Of a DNA stretch of 52,190 nucleotides, positions 10,398 to 19,355 are shown piece after piece. The notes below the pieces were generated by a model. That model saw nothing but the letters and a program-made list of their open reading frames with translations, did not search any database and had not been told where the DNA came from. Numbering within the stretch: position 1 is the first letter of the stretch; every line of letters begins with the position of its first letter. Position numbers and translations under genes: made by a program. Source of the stretch: Gammaproteobacteria bacterium (GTDB lineage Bacteria; Pseudomonadota; Gammaproteobacteria; Pseudomonadales; Pseudohongiellaceae); NCBI GenBank assembly GCA_002731775.1, contig PCCP01000048.1, positions 21,538 to 73,727 of the forward strand, written 5' to 3'.

Positions 10398-11541
10398 TTT
10401 CTGGATACTGTTTCACTAGTTGATTCTCAAAGCGCCAGGCTTTCCACAGAGCCAGCAAGCCCGGTGATTTATGCCCGCGCCTGCGGTTCGCGTGGCCCAG
10501 TTTAAACAGGGTATTGTACTGACGCAACAGGGTAAGTATCGCAGCCCAGAACCCAGCATTCCGGTCCCATATACTAATAGATTCGGAACTGGCCCCATTT
10601 ATTTCAATGATGTCAAAATTTTTGCCGGCCAACAGACTATCCAGGTCTTTGAATTTCACATCGAGCCGCCCATAGTGGAAGCCGGGAATATCATCGAATA
10701 TCCTGTCCAGAGCCTCTGACAAGTCCGTAGTAATTAGATGGTTGGCGTCTCTGAAAACGGCACCACGGCTATGACTGGCAGCAAATATCAGGCGATAGGG
10801 TTCGCCTGCGGCAATGACCGATTGCCATTTATCGACATGGCGGTCGCGGTACAAATGCAGTAGTTCACCAGCTCGTGACTCGGCGGCCACCAGCTCGCCC
10901 AGGGTACGACGACCATCTCCAACCACGTAGGGTGTGTATTTGAGCGTTAAAGACGTTACTTCGCCCCGGCGCGCATCGGGCTCTCGCACATAGAAAACAC
11001 CGGCCTCGGCATCCCACTCACTCAGTCGCTGAAATTGAATCCAGCCGCCGAGCGGAAAACTGTCCAGGTATGCCTCCAACTCAGATTCGAATTGTAATAA
11101 CTTGACGCCGACGCCGCGACAACCAATGTCGGGTTTGCCGACGATTGGCAAGCCCAGGCCGGCCGCCCCCAACGCCGCCATCACAGACTGACATTGAACT
11201 TCCATGGCCTCATCCGTTACCTGGTGCAGAGTCCATGGCAGTATCCAACGCCGGGCATCTGCACCAGCCACGTCGAACACAGCCGATTTTGGCACGCCCA
11301 CCATACCGGAAAGCGGGATCGCCGGGTTCGCGATCAGTGGCAAACTCAAGCTGCGATGCCATACGGAAAGCAACAGCCATTGCACCACCACCGGGATATA
11401 CATCAGCCACGTCGGCCAAAATTCAAAAAATGATGTGGCGCGTCCATTACTATCCAGCGGTGGCATACCCGGGGACACGTGCGGCCGGTCGGTGTTGACT
11501 GGTTTTTTTTTGGATAAATTGTTCAGCAATGACTTGCCCAC
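10390..11541 (-). CDS. ATP-grasp family protein, putative ligase
   Basis: 383 residues. A hydrophobic segment near residues 45-62 (WLMYIPVVVQWLLLSVW) suggests membrane association. The ATP-grasp fold is suggested by IVGKPDIGCRGVGV (residues about 136-149, glycine-rich loop and binding lysine) and the C-terminal metal-binding signature FDIIEINGASSE. ATP-grasp enzymes form acyl-phosphates and couple carboxylates to amines or thiols; the substrate is not recognisable here. It overlaps the acyltransferase by 8 bp, so a role in modifying the same lipid is a reasonable inference. The GTG start at 11541 has weak ribosome-binding support; M26 is an alternative. Confidence 0.65.
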   Translation of the reverse strand: MGKSLLNNLSKKKPVNTDRPHVSPGMPPLDSNGRATSFFEFWPTWLMYIPVVVQWLLLSVWHRSLSLPLIANPAIPLSGMVGVPKSAVFDVAGADARRWILPWTLHQVTDEAMEVQCQSVMAALGAAGLGLPIVGKPDIGCRGVGVKLLQFESELEAYLDSFPLGGWIQFQRLSEWDAEAGVFYVREPDARRGEVTSLTLKYTPYVVGDGRRTLGELVAAESRAGELLHLYRDRHVDKWQSVIAAGEPYRLIFAASHSRGAVFRDANHLITTDLSEALDRIFDDIPGFHYGRLDVKFKDLDSLLAGKNFDIIEINGASSESISIWDRNAGFWAAILTLLRQYNTLFKLGHANRRRGHKSPGLLALWKAWRFENQLVKQYPEND

Positions 11542-11555
11542 TCATGAACTTAATA

Positions 11556-11571
11556 GTTAGCTATGGCTAAC
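11556..11571. repeat. Inverted repeat upstream of the ATP-grasp/acyltransferase pair
   Basis: GTTAGC-tatg-GCTAAC, 6-bp perfect arms, 15 bp upstream of the ATP-grasp start codon. It could be an operator or a small 5'-leader hairpin. The divergent region 11542-11763 otherwise shows nothing convincing. Confidence 0.3.
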
Positions 11572-11763
11572 AGACCGGATGTGGTTCGAACTATTTCCGT
11601 TCAGGCAGTGATGTCGACTCTGGACCCGTTGTCTTGACCTCGCCTTAGTCGGCTGTGACCGGGATTATTGCGCTGTGAAGGCCGGGTCTCAATTCTCTGG
11701 CTAAGCTGCCAAGCCCACTGCTATCATCGTAGTTGAACTTCGAAACCAGGAACAGATCTATCT

Positions 11764-12183
11764 ATGCTGAGTAAATTCCTTCTCACCCTGACGGTTATTA
11801 TCGCGGCGTTCCTGGTCCTCAGACATCGCAAGCTGTCATCGCCTGCAGCCGCTGCCAAACCCCGCAGCGGTGTCGATGCCGACAAGGCCTCCAAAGCCAG
11901 CAACATCCTGCCCAAAGATGACAGTCTCTCCTCAGACATGCGCGCGGCGGCATATATGTTCCTGGTACTCATGGTTGGCCTGGGCGCCAGCCTATATTAT
12001 TTCCGCTGGCAGGATGATCACCACATATTGACCATAAGCCTGCACCGTGACAATCAGAGCGCACCGGTTATTTACCAGGTCTATAAGTTCCAATTGCAGG
12101 ATCGCTCTTTTGTGACTATTGACGGTACCGTCGTAAACGTCGCCAGCAGCGAACGCATGGAAGTGGCAGGACTGATCGATTAG
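11764..12183 (+). CDS. Small membrane protein, function unknown
   Basis: 139 residues. A hydrophobic N-terminus (LSKFLLTLTVIIAAFLVL, residues 2-19) is followed by an Ala/Lys/Ser-rich linker (about 25-60), a second membrane segment (AAAYMFLVLMVGLGASLYYF, about 62-81), and a polar domain of about 55 residues with beta-like alternation (YQVYKFQLQDRSFVTID). I do not recognise the family. It is divergent from the ATP-grasp gene and converges on fdsD with about 50 bp between them. AGGA lies 12 nt before the ATG, a rather long spacing. Confidence 0.6.
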   Translation: MLSKFLLTLTVIIAAFLVLRHRKLSSPAAAAKPRSGVDADKASKASNILPKDDSLSSDMRAAAYMFLVLMVGLGASLYYFRWQDDHHILTISLHRDNQSAPVIYQVYKFQLQDRSFVTIDGTVVNVASSERMEVAGLID

Positions 12184-12234
12184 GCTCAGCGAGCTAGCTG
12201 ATTGAGCGCTACGTCCACGACTTACCGGCAAAAA

Positions 12235-12462
12235 TCAGGAGCGCTCCTGCAACAGGCGTATCGCTGCCATCGAAACCCCCTGCAACATTTCACCGTCACT
12301 GCGTGCATAGCTGATGATTATTTCCCTCATCGACGGCGCCCAGAATCTCTTGATATGATCCGCCACCTTCACCGCTGCCAGTTCATCGATTTCTGTCAGC
12401 GTCATATTGTCTGAGATCTGGTTCATCATCTTGATTAAATGCTGCAGTTCCGTGCCGGCCAT
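12235..12462 (-). CDS. fdsD: Formate dehydrogenase subunit delta
   Basis: 75 residues of the FdsD type: small, acidic and helical, with LIKMMNQISDNM near the start and VKVADHIKRFWAPSMREIII in the middle. FdsD assists assembly or stability of NAD-dependent formate dehydrogenases and is not itself catalytic. Its ATG overlaps the fdhD stop in the string TAATG. Last gene of the fds operon. The family is small, but context makes the call strong. Confidence 0.88.
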   Translation of the reverse strand: MAGTELQHLIKMMNQISDNMTLTEIDELAAVKVADHIKRFWAPSMREIIISYARSDGEMLQGVSMAAIRLLQERS

Positions 12463-13358
12463 TACGCAGAGTCCCCGCTGGACAACAGCCTGTGAGCATT
12501 GGTGTAAACGATGTGACGATTTTCGCGGGAAAATCCTATCAGCGTGATACCGGCCTGTTCAGCGATCTCTATGGCCAGGGAAGTTGGGGCGGATATAGCC
12601 ACCACGATTGCAATATTTACCATCGCCGATTTTTGTAATATTTCATAGCTCGCACGACTGGATATCAATAGCCAACCCACTTGTCCGGCCAATCCTTTTT
12701 GTCCGCCGGATTGCTGCTGCCAGAGCAGGCCAATCAATTTATCCAAGGCATTGTGACGGCCCACATCTTCACAAACCTGCACTAACTGTCCGTCCACATC
12801 GCACCAGGCGGCTGCATGCAAGGCCCCGGTTAAGGTCTGCAAGGGCTGATGATCCACCAGCGCGCGGGTCGCTCGATCGATGGCGACATGGGATATGGAA
12901 TTTTCGGCCACTACCGGCGCTATCGGCAGACGCACCTGTTGTAGTGATTCTGCACCGCAAATTCCACAGCCAGTGCGACCCGACAGATTACGACGCTTAT
13001 CCTTCAATTTCGTAAAACACTGGCTCGATATGGTAAGCGCCACTTCGATACCCAGTTCGACCTCGTCTATGCAACAGTCGTAAATATCCTCGGCACTGTT
13101 AACAATGCCTTCGCTGAGGCTAAATCCGAGGGCAAAGGCTTCGAGATCAAGAGGAGTTGCCATCATCACGGCATGGGAGACACCGTTATAAACCAGTGCG
13201 ACTGCTGTTTCCTTGGCGACGCAATCGGCAACACTGACACTGGCATTGCCATCGGCAGAGCCACGCCAGACATCTACGGATCTCGTCACCACGCCGGCAG
13301 TCTCGGCCTCGCCCGCCTTGCTGGACTGCGCCGATTTTTTGTCCTCCGCCAGCGCCAT
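12462..13358 (-). CDS. fdhD: Formate dehydrogenase accessory sulfurtransferase FdhD (FdsC position)
   Basis: Sulfurtransferase/chaperone that delivers sulfur to the Mo-bis-PGD cofactor of formate dehydrogenase before insertion. The conserved redox pair is C131-x-x-C134 (GRTGCGICGAESL); the C-terminal part shows CEDVGRHNALDKLIG and SSRASYEILQKS, typical of FdhD. I place the start at 13358 (MALAEDKK), giving 298 residues. That ATG overlaps the fdsA stop (TGATG). The frame extends upstream into fdsA, but the extra 45 residues do not resemble FdhD. Confidence 0.92.
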   Translation of the reverse strand: MALAEDKKSAQSSKAGEAETAGVVTRSVDVWRGSADGNASVSVADCVAKETAVALVYNGVSHAVMMATPLDLEAFALGFSLSEGIVNSAEDIYDCCIDEVELGIEVALTISSQCFTKLKDKRRNLSGRTGCGICGAESLQQVRLPIAPVVAENSISHVAIDRATRALVDHQPLQTLTGALHAAAWCDVDGQLVQVCEDVGRHNALDKLIGLLWQQQSGGQKGLAGQVGWLLISSRASYEILQKSAMVNIAIVVAISAPTSLAIEIAEQAGITLIGFSRENRHIVYTNAHRLLSSGDSA

Positions 13359-16237
13359 CAGGAATCTGCCTGCTCCACGAATGCGATTTGTCGCGCAGAA
13401 AATACTTCCCGGCGCGCCTGCCACCCAGAAACTCCGGTCACCTTGTTCACTTGCACAGCAGTAACCTTGTATTCGGGACAGTTGGTGGCCCAATCGGAAT
13501 TATCGGTGGTAATTACATTGGTACCGGTCTGGGGATGGTGGAAAGTGGTGTAGACCACGCCCGCCTGCACTCGATCGGTGATATCCGCGCGTAACACCGT
13601 GTCCCCTGCTCGGCTACAGACCCGCACCAGCTCACGATCATTGATGCCACGATCCTCCGCATCATGGGGATGGATTTCCAGTACATCTTCACTATGCCAG
13701 TTCTGGTTTTCTGTGCGACGGGTTTGGGAGCCCACATTGTATTGGGACAATATCCGCCCAGTAGTCAACAGCAGGGGGAAGCGTTTGTTGACCTTCTCAT
13801 CGGTGGCTACATATTCGGTGATGGCGAATAAACCCTGGCCGCGCACAAACTCATTGACATGCATGATCGGTGTGCCATCCGGCGCATCCTGGGTGCATGG
13901 CCATTGTATCGAGCCTAACTCTGCCAGTTTTTTATAGCTAACGCCGCTGAATGTCGGGGTCAGGCTGGCGATCTCATCCATGATCTCCGCTGGATGCTTG
14001 TAGTGCATCTCATAGCCCAGAGCATTAGACAGGACCATCGTGGCTTCCCAATCGGCCTTGCCACTCAAGGGCTCCATCACCTTGCGCACCGGAGAAATCC
14101 GGCGTTCCGCATTAGTGAAGGTGCCATCCTTTTCCAGGAATGACGCGCCGGGTAAAAATACATGGGCAAACTTCGCGGTTTCATTGAGAAATATATCTTG
14201 CACAATCAAACACTCCAAACTGCGCAAGGCCGCTTCCACATGCTGAATATCAGGATCTGACTGGGCTATATCCTCACCCTGGCAGTACAGGCCCTTGAAG
14301 CTACCGGAGATGGCAGCGTCAAACATATTTGGAATTCTCAAGCCCGGTTCATGATCGATTTTCACCCCCCAGTGTTTCTCGAACGAACCCCGCACGGATG
14401 CATCGGAGACATGTCGGTAACCAGGGAGCTCATGGGGAAAGGAACCCATATCACAGGCACCCTGAACATTATTCTGACCTCGCAATGGGTTCACACCGAC
14501 TCCTTCTCTACCGATGTTGCCGGTTAGCATCGCCAGGTTCGCAATTCCCATCACCATGGTGGATCCCTGGCTGTGTTCGGTTACGCCGAGGCCATAATAG
14601 ATAGCTCCATTGTCTGCACTGGCGAAGAGTCTCGCCGCGGCAACCAGTTTCTCGGCGGCAATACCGGTGACTGCTGCCATCGTATCCGGTGAGTTACGTG
14701 GTTGAGAAATAAAGCTTTTCCAGCGTTCGAACGCATCCTGCTCACAGCGCCCGGCGATAAATTCCTTGGCCTCGAGACCTTCAGTCAGGATCACGTGGGC
14801 GATGGCATTAATCAGAGCTACGTTGGTTCCCGGTAACAATTCCAGATGATGATCGGCGAGAACATGGGGACTTTTAACCAGATCGATGCGCCTGGGATCG
14901 GCAACAATCAGTCGTGCCCCCTGACGCAAGCGCTTCTTCAGGCGCGAAGCGAACACCGGATGGGCATCGGTGGGATTGGCGCCGATCACCATGATAACGT
15001 CGGCTTTATCCACCGAATCGAAGGTTTGGGTTCCCGCCGATTCCCCCAGGGTGGTTTTTAATCCGTATCCCGTCGGCGAATGACAGACCCGGGCGCAGGT
15101 ATCGACATTATTATTGCCGAAAGCTGCTCGCACCAGCTTCTGCACCAGATAGGTTTCCTCGTTCGTACATCGGGAAGAGGTGATGCCGCCCACACTTTCT
15201 CTGCCATATTTACTCTGGATAGCGCGAATGCGCCCGGCGGCAAAAGTGACTGCCTCACCCCAGGAGACGGGTTGCCATGGCTCGTCAATACTCGAGCGAA
15301 TCATTGGCGTCGTCACACGATCCTTGTGGCTTGCGTAAGTATAAGCAAAGCGGCCCTTGACACAGGAGTGTCCTCGATTGGCAGCGCCATCCTTATAGGG
15401 AACCATGCGCACTACTTCGTCACCCTTCAGTTCTACCTTGAAGGCACAGCCGACACCACAGTAAGCACAGGTTGTCAACACGCTGCGTTGCGGCAGGCCC
15501 CGATCGATTACGCTTTTTTCCAGCAAGGATGTGGTTGGGCAGACCTGTACACAAGCGCCACATGACACACATTCGGAATCCTTGAAATCTTCGGCTTGAC
15601 CGGCGACAACTCTCGATTCAAACCCGCGCCCTTCTACGGTCAGAGCGTAAGTGCCCTGTATTTCCTCACAGGCACGGACGCAACGCGAGCAGACGATACA
15701 TTTACTGGGATCGAAAGTGAAATAGGTATGAGAGCTATCCTCCTCGGCGGCGCAGTGGTTTTCACCTTTGAATCCGTATCGGCTTTCACTGACGCCCAAC
15801 GCCGCCGCCGTATCCTGGAGTTCACAGTCGCCGTCGGCGGGGCAAGTCGAACAGTCCAGGGGGTGATCCGAGATGTACAGCTCCATCAGGTTACGGCGCA
15901 GCCTGGTGACTTTTTCGGTTTGGGTGTGAACCACCAGACCCTCCCCCACTGGCGTAGTACAGGCCGCAGAAACACCCTTGCAGCCTTCAATCTTTACCAC
16001 GCAGAGCCGGCATGAGCCGAATGCCTGTAAGGAATCGGTGGCACACAGTTTCGGGATATCGATATCCAACTGGCCAGCGGCCCGCATAATCGATGTCCCT
16101 GGCGGCACCTGCAACTGCCGACCGTCAATGCTCAGGCCGACCATACCGGCGGCAACTTCAGCAGTAGTCACTTTAGCCGCAGCGACCTCAGCCACCGGCG
16201 TGCCATAATCTTTGTCTGCATCGAAAAATCGTAACAT
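13358..16237 (-). CDS. fdsA: NAD-dependent formate dehydrogenase, alpha (molybdopterin) subunit
   Basis: Catalytic subunit oxidising formate to CO2 at a Mo (or W) bis-PGD site; 959 residues. In order: [2Fe-2S] domain (C65, C76, C79, C93), His-Cys [4Fe-4S] ligands (H125, C129, C132, C138), two ferredoxin clusters (C180/183/186/190 and C223/226/229/233), and the [4Fe-4S] of the molybdopterin domain (C257, C260, C264, C292). The metal ligand is a cysteine, C385 in VDTCARVCHSPT, where E. coli FdhF has selenocysteine. The C-terminal dinucleotide-binding domain shows TTGRILSQYNVGSQT. It sits 12 bp after fdsB. It should form a soluble complex with FdsB and FdsG. Confidence 0.96.
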   Translation of the reverse strand: MLRFFDADKDYGTPVAEVAAAKVTTAEVAAGMVGLSIDGRQLQVPPGTSIMRAAGQLDIDIPKLCATDSLQAFGSCRLCVVKIEGCKGVSAACTTPVGEGLVVHTQTEKVTRLRRNLMELYISDHPLDCSTCPADGDCELQDTAAALGVSESRYGFKGENHCAAEEDSSHTYFTFDPSKCIVCSRCVRACEEIQGTYALTVEGRGFESRVVAGQAEDFKDSECVSCGACVQVCPTTSLLEKSVIDRGLPQRSVLTTCAYCGVGCAFKVELKGDEVVRMVPYKDGAANRGHSCVKGRFAYTYASHKDRVTTPMIRSSIDEPWQPVSWGEAVTFAAGRIRAIQSKYGRESVGGITSSRCTNEETYLVQKLVRAAFGNNNVDTCARVCHSPTGYGLKTTLGESAGTQTFDSVDKADVIMVIGANPTDAHPVFASRLKKRLRQGARLIVADPRRIDLVKSPHVLADHHLELLPGTNVALINAIAHVILTEGLEAKEFIAGRCEQDAFERWKSFISQPRNSPDTMAAVTGIAAEKLVAAARLFASADNGAIYYGLGVTEHSQGSTMVMGIANLAMLTGNIGREGVGVNPLRGQNNVQGACDMGSFPHELPGYRHVSDASVRGSFEKHWGVKIDHEPGLRIPNMFDAAISGSFKGLYCQGEDIAQSDPDIQHVEAALRSLECLIVQDIFLNETAKFAHVFLPGASFLEKDGTFTNAERRISPVRKVMEPLSGKADWEATMVLSNALGYEMHYKHPAEIMDEIASLTPTFSGVSYKKLAELGSIQWPCTQDAPDGTPIMHVNEFVRGQGLFAITEYVATDEKVNKRFPLLLTTGRILSQYNVGSQTRRTENQNWHSEDVLEIHPHDAEDRGINDRELVRVCSRAGDTVLRADITDRVQAGVVYTTFHHPQTGTNVITTDNSDWATNCPEYKVTAVQVNKVTGVSGWQARREVFSARQIAFVEQADS

Positions 16238-16249
16238 AGTGATCTCAGC

Positions 16250-17818
16250 TCAAGGTTTCGGCGACGGCCCGATGGCATCTTCGAAGTCTTCCGCAAAATG
16301 TTTCAGGGCGCTGCGCACCGGAATCGGCGTCATCCCCCCCATTGCACAGAGCGACGCGTTAGCCATTGTATAGCACAGGTCTTCAAGTAATATCGAATTC
16401 TGTGTCGGCGCATCACCGGCACAAATTTTGTCGATAAGCTCGACTCCTCGCACCGAACCTATGCGACAGGGCGTACATTTTCCGCAGGACTCGATGGCGC
16501 AAAACTCCATAGAGAATCGCGCCTGTTCGCTCATGTCCACGCTGTCGTCGAAGACAACAACACCGCCGTGACCGAGTACCGCATCAATTTCGATAAAGGC
16601 CTCGTAGTCCAGCGCTGTATCCCACTGACTCTCCGGCAAGTAGGCACCCAGCGGGCCGCCCACCTGTACTGCGCGTATCGGTTTTCCACTGCGAGTGCCG
16701 CCGCCAAAGTCTTCTAGCAAGTTTCTCAGGCTGTAACCGAAGGCCAATTCTACCAACCCGGCATATTTAATATTGCCTGCTAATTGAAATGGCAAGGTGC
16801 CGCGGCAACGACCGGCACCGTAGCGTTCATAATGCTCTGCGCCCAGCGCCAGGATGATCGGCACCGTAGCCAGGGAAATCACATTATTGACCACGGTTGG
16901 CTGCCCGAACAAACCACTTATTGCGGGCAATGGAGGCTTCGGCCTCACCTCCCCACGTTTACCTTCGAGACTCTCCAGCATGGACGTCTCTTCGCCACAA
17001 ATATAGGCGCCAGCTCCCAGCCGCAGCTCCAGATCGAAGCTGAATTTCGAACCGGCGATAGCACTACCCAGATAGCCATTTGCATAAGCCACGTCTATCG
17101 CGTTGTTGAGGACTTCTTTGGCCAGGGGATATTCTTCACGCAGATAGATGTAGCCCTGGTTTGCTCCCACCGCCAACGCGGAGATGATCATCCCTTCGAG
17201 CAATGAAAACGGATCACTCTCCATAATCATACGGTCAGAATAAGTACCGGAGTCACCTTCATCTGCATTACAGACGATATATTTTTGCGCCGAGGTAGTA
17301 TCCAGCACCGTCTGCCACTTGATGCCGGTGGGAAATGCTGCTCCGCCGCGTCCGCGCAAACCCGAATCGGTGACGCAGCTGATAATGGCTTGCGGTTTCA
17401 TCGCCAGGGCAGTCCGCAATCCTGCGAAACCACCGTGTCGGCAATAATCCTCCAGGGAGGTGGGAGCGATTATGCCAACCCGGGAAAATGTCAGCCGCTG
17501 TTGTTTTTTCAGGTAGTCAATTTCTTCGGTCAGGCCCAGATACAGCGGATGCTTATCGATATTTCGCCAACACGCCGCCGCCATGAATTCGTCTGCCTTC
17601 TCCGGCGTAATTGGACCACAGGCAACACGACCCTGCTCGGTTTCAAACTCAAGCATTGGCTCTAGCCAATACAGGCCACGAGAACCATTGCGTACAATTT
17701 CCAGCGCTAACTGGTGTTTCCTTATATGTTGTTGAATCACTTCGGCGACTCGATCGGCACCCAGAGAACAAGCCGTGGTATCTCGAGGAATGTATATTTT
17801 GCTAGGGGCGGCGGTCAT
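16250..17818 (-). CDS. fdsB: NAD-dependent formate dehydrogenase, beta (flavoprotein) subunit
   Basis: NuoF-like diaphorase subunit passing electrons from the iron-sulfur chain through FMN to NAD+. The first 110 or so residues look like the thioredoxin-like extension found in FdsB/HoxF. FMN/NAD-binding motifs follow: GLRGRGGAAFPTGIKW (about 153-168), CNADEGDSGTYSDR (about 183-196) and GAGAYICGEETSMLESLEGK. The C-terminal [4Fe-4S] site has CGKCTPC and a later cysteine in ASLCAMGGMTP. 522 residues. The start overlaps the fdsG stop by 4 bp (ATGA). Confidence 0.96.
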   Translation of the reverse strand: MTAAPSKIYIPRDTTACSLGADRVAEVIQQHIRKHQLALEIVRNGSRGLYWLEPMLEFETEQGRVACGPITPEKADEFMAAACWRNIDKHPLYLGLTEEIDYLKKQQRLTFSRVGIIAPTSLEDYCRHGGFAGLRTALAMKPQAIISCVTDSGLRGRGGAAFPTGIKWQTVLDTTSAQKYIVCNADEGDSGTYSDRMIMESDPFSLLEGMIISALAVGANQGYIYLREEYPLAKEVLNNAIDVAYANGYLGSAIAGSKFSFDLELRLGAGAYICGEETSMLESLEGKRGEVRPKPPLPAISGLFGQPTVVNNVISLATVPIILALGAEHYERYGAGRCRGTLPFQLAGNIKYAGLVELAFGYSLRNLLEDFGGGTRSGKPIRAVQVGGPLGAYLPESQWDTALDYEAFIEIDAVLGHGGVVVFDDSVDMSEQARFSMEFCAIESCGKCTPCRIGSVRGVELIDKICAGDAPTQNSILLEDLCYTMANASLCAMGGMTPIPVRSALKHFAEDFEDAIGPSPKP

Positions 17819-18315
17819 TTTACTTCCACCTCGGACGTCGACAGTGCCGCGACCAGAGCATCGAATTTTGCCGCATCTACGTGGCCATAAACTTTATCTC
17901 CCACCCGCACAGCTGGAGAGCAGGCGCAGTTGCCCAGGCAATATACGGGCAAGAGAGTGAACTCGCCGTCGGCCGAAGTTTGATCGAATTTACATTGTAG
18001 CGTTCGTTGCGCGTGGGCTTCCAGCGCCCGACTACCCATGGCCTGACAGGATTCTGCCCGGCAAATCTGGATGCTATTTCGACCGGGAGGACTGGATCGA
18101 AAATAGTGATAGAAACTGGCCACGCCATGCACTTCGGCGCGGGATAGATTCAAACCTGCAGCGATGACTGCCAGCAGCGCTGGAGGAATGAAGCCAAGTT
18201 CATCCTGCAGCCGGTGTAAAATCGGTAACAGCGCCCCAGGCAGACCCTGCAGTTCTTTAATAATACGCTTTACCAGCTTCTCATGCGCGAGGAGGGAGTT
18301 GGATACTAAACCCAT
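17815..18315 (-). CDS. fdsG: NAD-dependent formate dehydrogenase, gamma (2Fe-2S) subunit
   Basis: NuoE-like subunit, 166 residues, with the [2Fe-2S] ligands C85 and C90 (ICRAESC) and C126 and C130 (VYCLGNC). The N-terminal helical part (LLPILHRLQDELGFIPPALL) is typical of NuoE/HoxE. First gene of fdsGBA-fdhD-fdsD. No LysR-type FdsR regulator is adjacent. The operon lets the cell make NADH from formate, for example from C1 or methylated-compound metabolism; that use is inference. Confidence 0.94.
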   Translation of the reverse strand: MGLVSNSLLAHEKLVKRIIKELQGLPGALLPILHRLQDELGFIPPALLAVIAAGLNLSRAEVHGVASFYHYFRSSPPGRNSIQICRAESCQAMGSRALEAHAQRTLQCKFDQTSADGEFTLLPVYCLGNCACSPAVRVGDKVYGHVDAAKFDALVAALSTSEVEVK

Positions 18316-18442
18316 GTTTGGCCTGTCTGCGTCAATCTGTATTGTGCGCTGGAGCGTCGGGGGATGTTGAATCCAGTATTTTCCCGATCCTAGAGTATCA
18401 GAACCACAAACTAGCGCTTAACGCTGCAGAATTCCAGCATTG

Positions 18443-18468
18443 GGCTGTGATCACTTGAGATTACAGCC
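18443..18468. repeat. Inverted repeat upstream of fdsG
   Basis: GGCTGT-g/a-ATC class hairpin: ten-position arms with one mismatch around a 6-nt centre (ggctgtgatc / gattacagcc). It lies about 130-150 bp upstream of the fdsG start, between it and the DUF4252 pseudogene. It could be an operator of the formate operon or part of termination of the sigma operon; no T-run follows on either strand. Confidence 0.35.
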
Positions 18469-18492
18469 TTCCCGAGGTGAAAGGCCTGGCAG

Positions 18493-18701
18493 CTAACCGG
18501 CTTTGAGGACGCCGGTATGCCCCCTGGCTGGTGCCATTGCATACTCCAACATCTCACTCAGATCGCCATTCACGTGAATCAGTACCAGTTCACTGGCAAC
18601 TGCGCCGTGATGGCATCTCGAACTGGTCGCAGGGGACGATCAGAGAAGGACATACAACTTGTGAAGGTGATTAATGCGAATAAACCCAGCAGGTTTTTCA
18701 T
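18493..18701 (-). pseudogene. Remnant of a second DUF4252-type lipoprotein gene
   Basis: From an ATG at 18701 the first frame encodes a lipoprotein-like signal (MKNLLGLFALITFTSC) plus SFSDRPLRPVRDAITAQLP, then stops at 18579. A different frame (18594-18493) encodes SELVLIHVNGDLSEMLEYA and ends at TAG. That piece aligns with the C-terminal part of the intact neighbour: VLIHVNGDLS against VLVNIAGEIS. The middle of the domain, roughly 100 codons by comparison with the neighbour, is missing and the joint is out of frame. It lies 30 bp after the intact DUF4252 gene, so it was once the fourth gene of the sigma operon. A functional 40-residue lipopeptide cannot be excluded. Confidence 0.7.
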
Positions 18702-18731
18702 TTTATTGTCCCGGTTACCAGAATTTATACG

Positions 18732-19322
18732 TTAATCCTGGTCCCCGTCTAGGTCTGCATCGCGGTCCGGATTCAGGTCGATATCGACCAGTTCATCGAT
18801 ATCGAAACGGCGTCCCAGCGCGCTGATGTCACTGGCACTGATTTCACCGGCGATATTGACTAAAACTGTGTCACCGGGCTCGGCCACCATGATGGTGATG
18901 CCGTAGATGATCTCAGCATTATCAGACAGTCTGAAGTGAACATCGACATGATCCTCACCATCGCGAACACGGATCACACGCTCCCAGCCATCGGCGTCCA
19001 GCGCTGCAGCGATAACAGTCATGGATTCAGCTATCTCATCCACATCGATAGCATCGGTCTCGAATACATTGACAGTGACCCGACGCAGTTTGGAAATAAA
19101 TTCCGCCGCTTCTTCATCCGAGTTGCGCATGAGATTGGTTATCAAATTCAATAAGGGGGTCTTCAGACTGACTTCCACCGTCGGCTCCGTGTTCGCGATC
19201 GCCGTCAGGGATGTAAAATCCACATATCCCGGATGATCACGGATATCTTCCTCGGTAGCCAAAACGGTTGGCACGATAGTGATAAATATTAATGGCATGA
19301 ACCACTGCTTTAAGGTCTTCAT
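18732..19322 (-). CDS. DUF4252 domain-containing exported protein
   Basis: 196 residues: signal peptide (MKTLKQWFMPLIFITIVPTVLA), then a DUF4252-like domain with the recurring features PGYVDFTSLTAIA, VEVSLKTPLLNLI, RVTVNVFETD and a final strand VLVNIAGEIS. It ends in an acidic Asp-rich tail (DLNPDRDADLDGDQD). Biochemical function of the family is unknown. I chose ATG 19322, with AGGT about 8 nt upstream, over the in-frame GTG at 19337. Third gene of the ECF sigma / anti-sigma operon, so it is probably a target of that sigma factor. Confidence 0.8.
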   Translation of the reverse strand: MKTLKQWFMPLIFITIVPTVLATEEDIRDHPGYVDFTSLTAIANTEPTVEVSLKTPLLNLITNLMRNSDEEAAEFISKLRRVTVNVFETDAIDVDEIAESMTVIAAALDADGWERVIRVRDGEDHVDVHFRLSDNAEIIYGITIMVAEPGDTVLVNIAGEISASDISALGRRFDIDELVDIDLNPDRDADLDGDQD

Positions 19323-19355
19323 ATAATTACCTCGCACTTAGTCTTACTCACAAAT

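Noticed and set aside
11580-11600. GGTTCGAAC string resembling a tRNA T-loop
   Set aside because: No acceptor, D or anticodon stems can be folded around it.
18517-18735. 72-codon frame on the plus strand before the DUF4252 gene
   Set aside because: The opposite strand here encodes the signal peptide and C-terminal strand of a decayed DUF4252 gene, which explains the composition; the plus frame is not protein-like.
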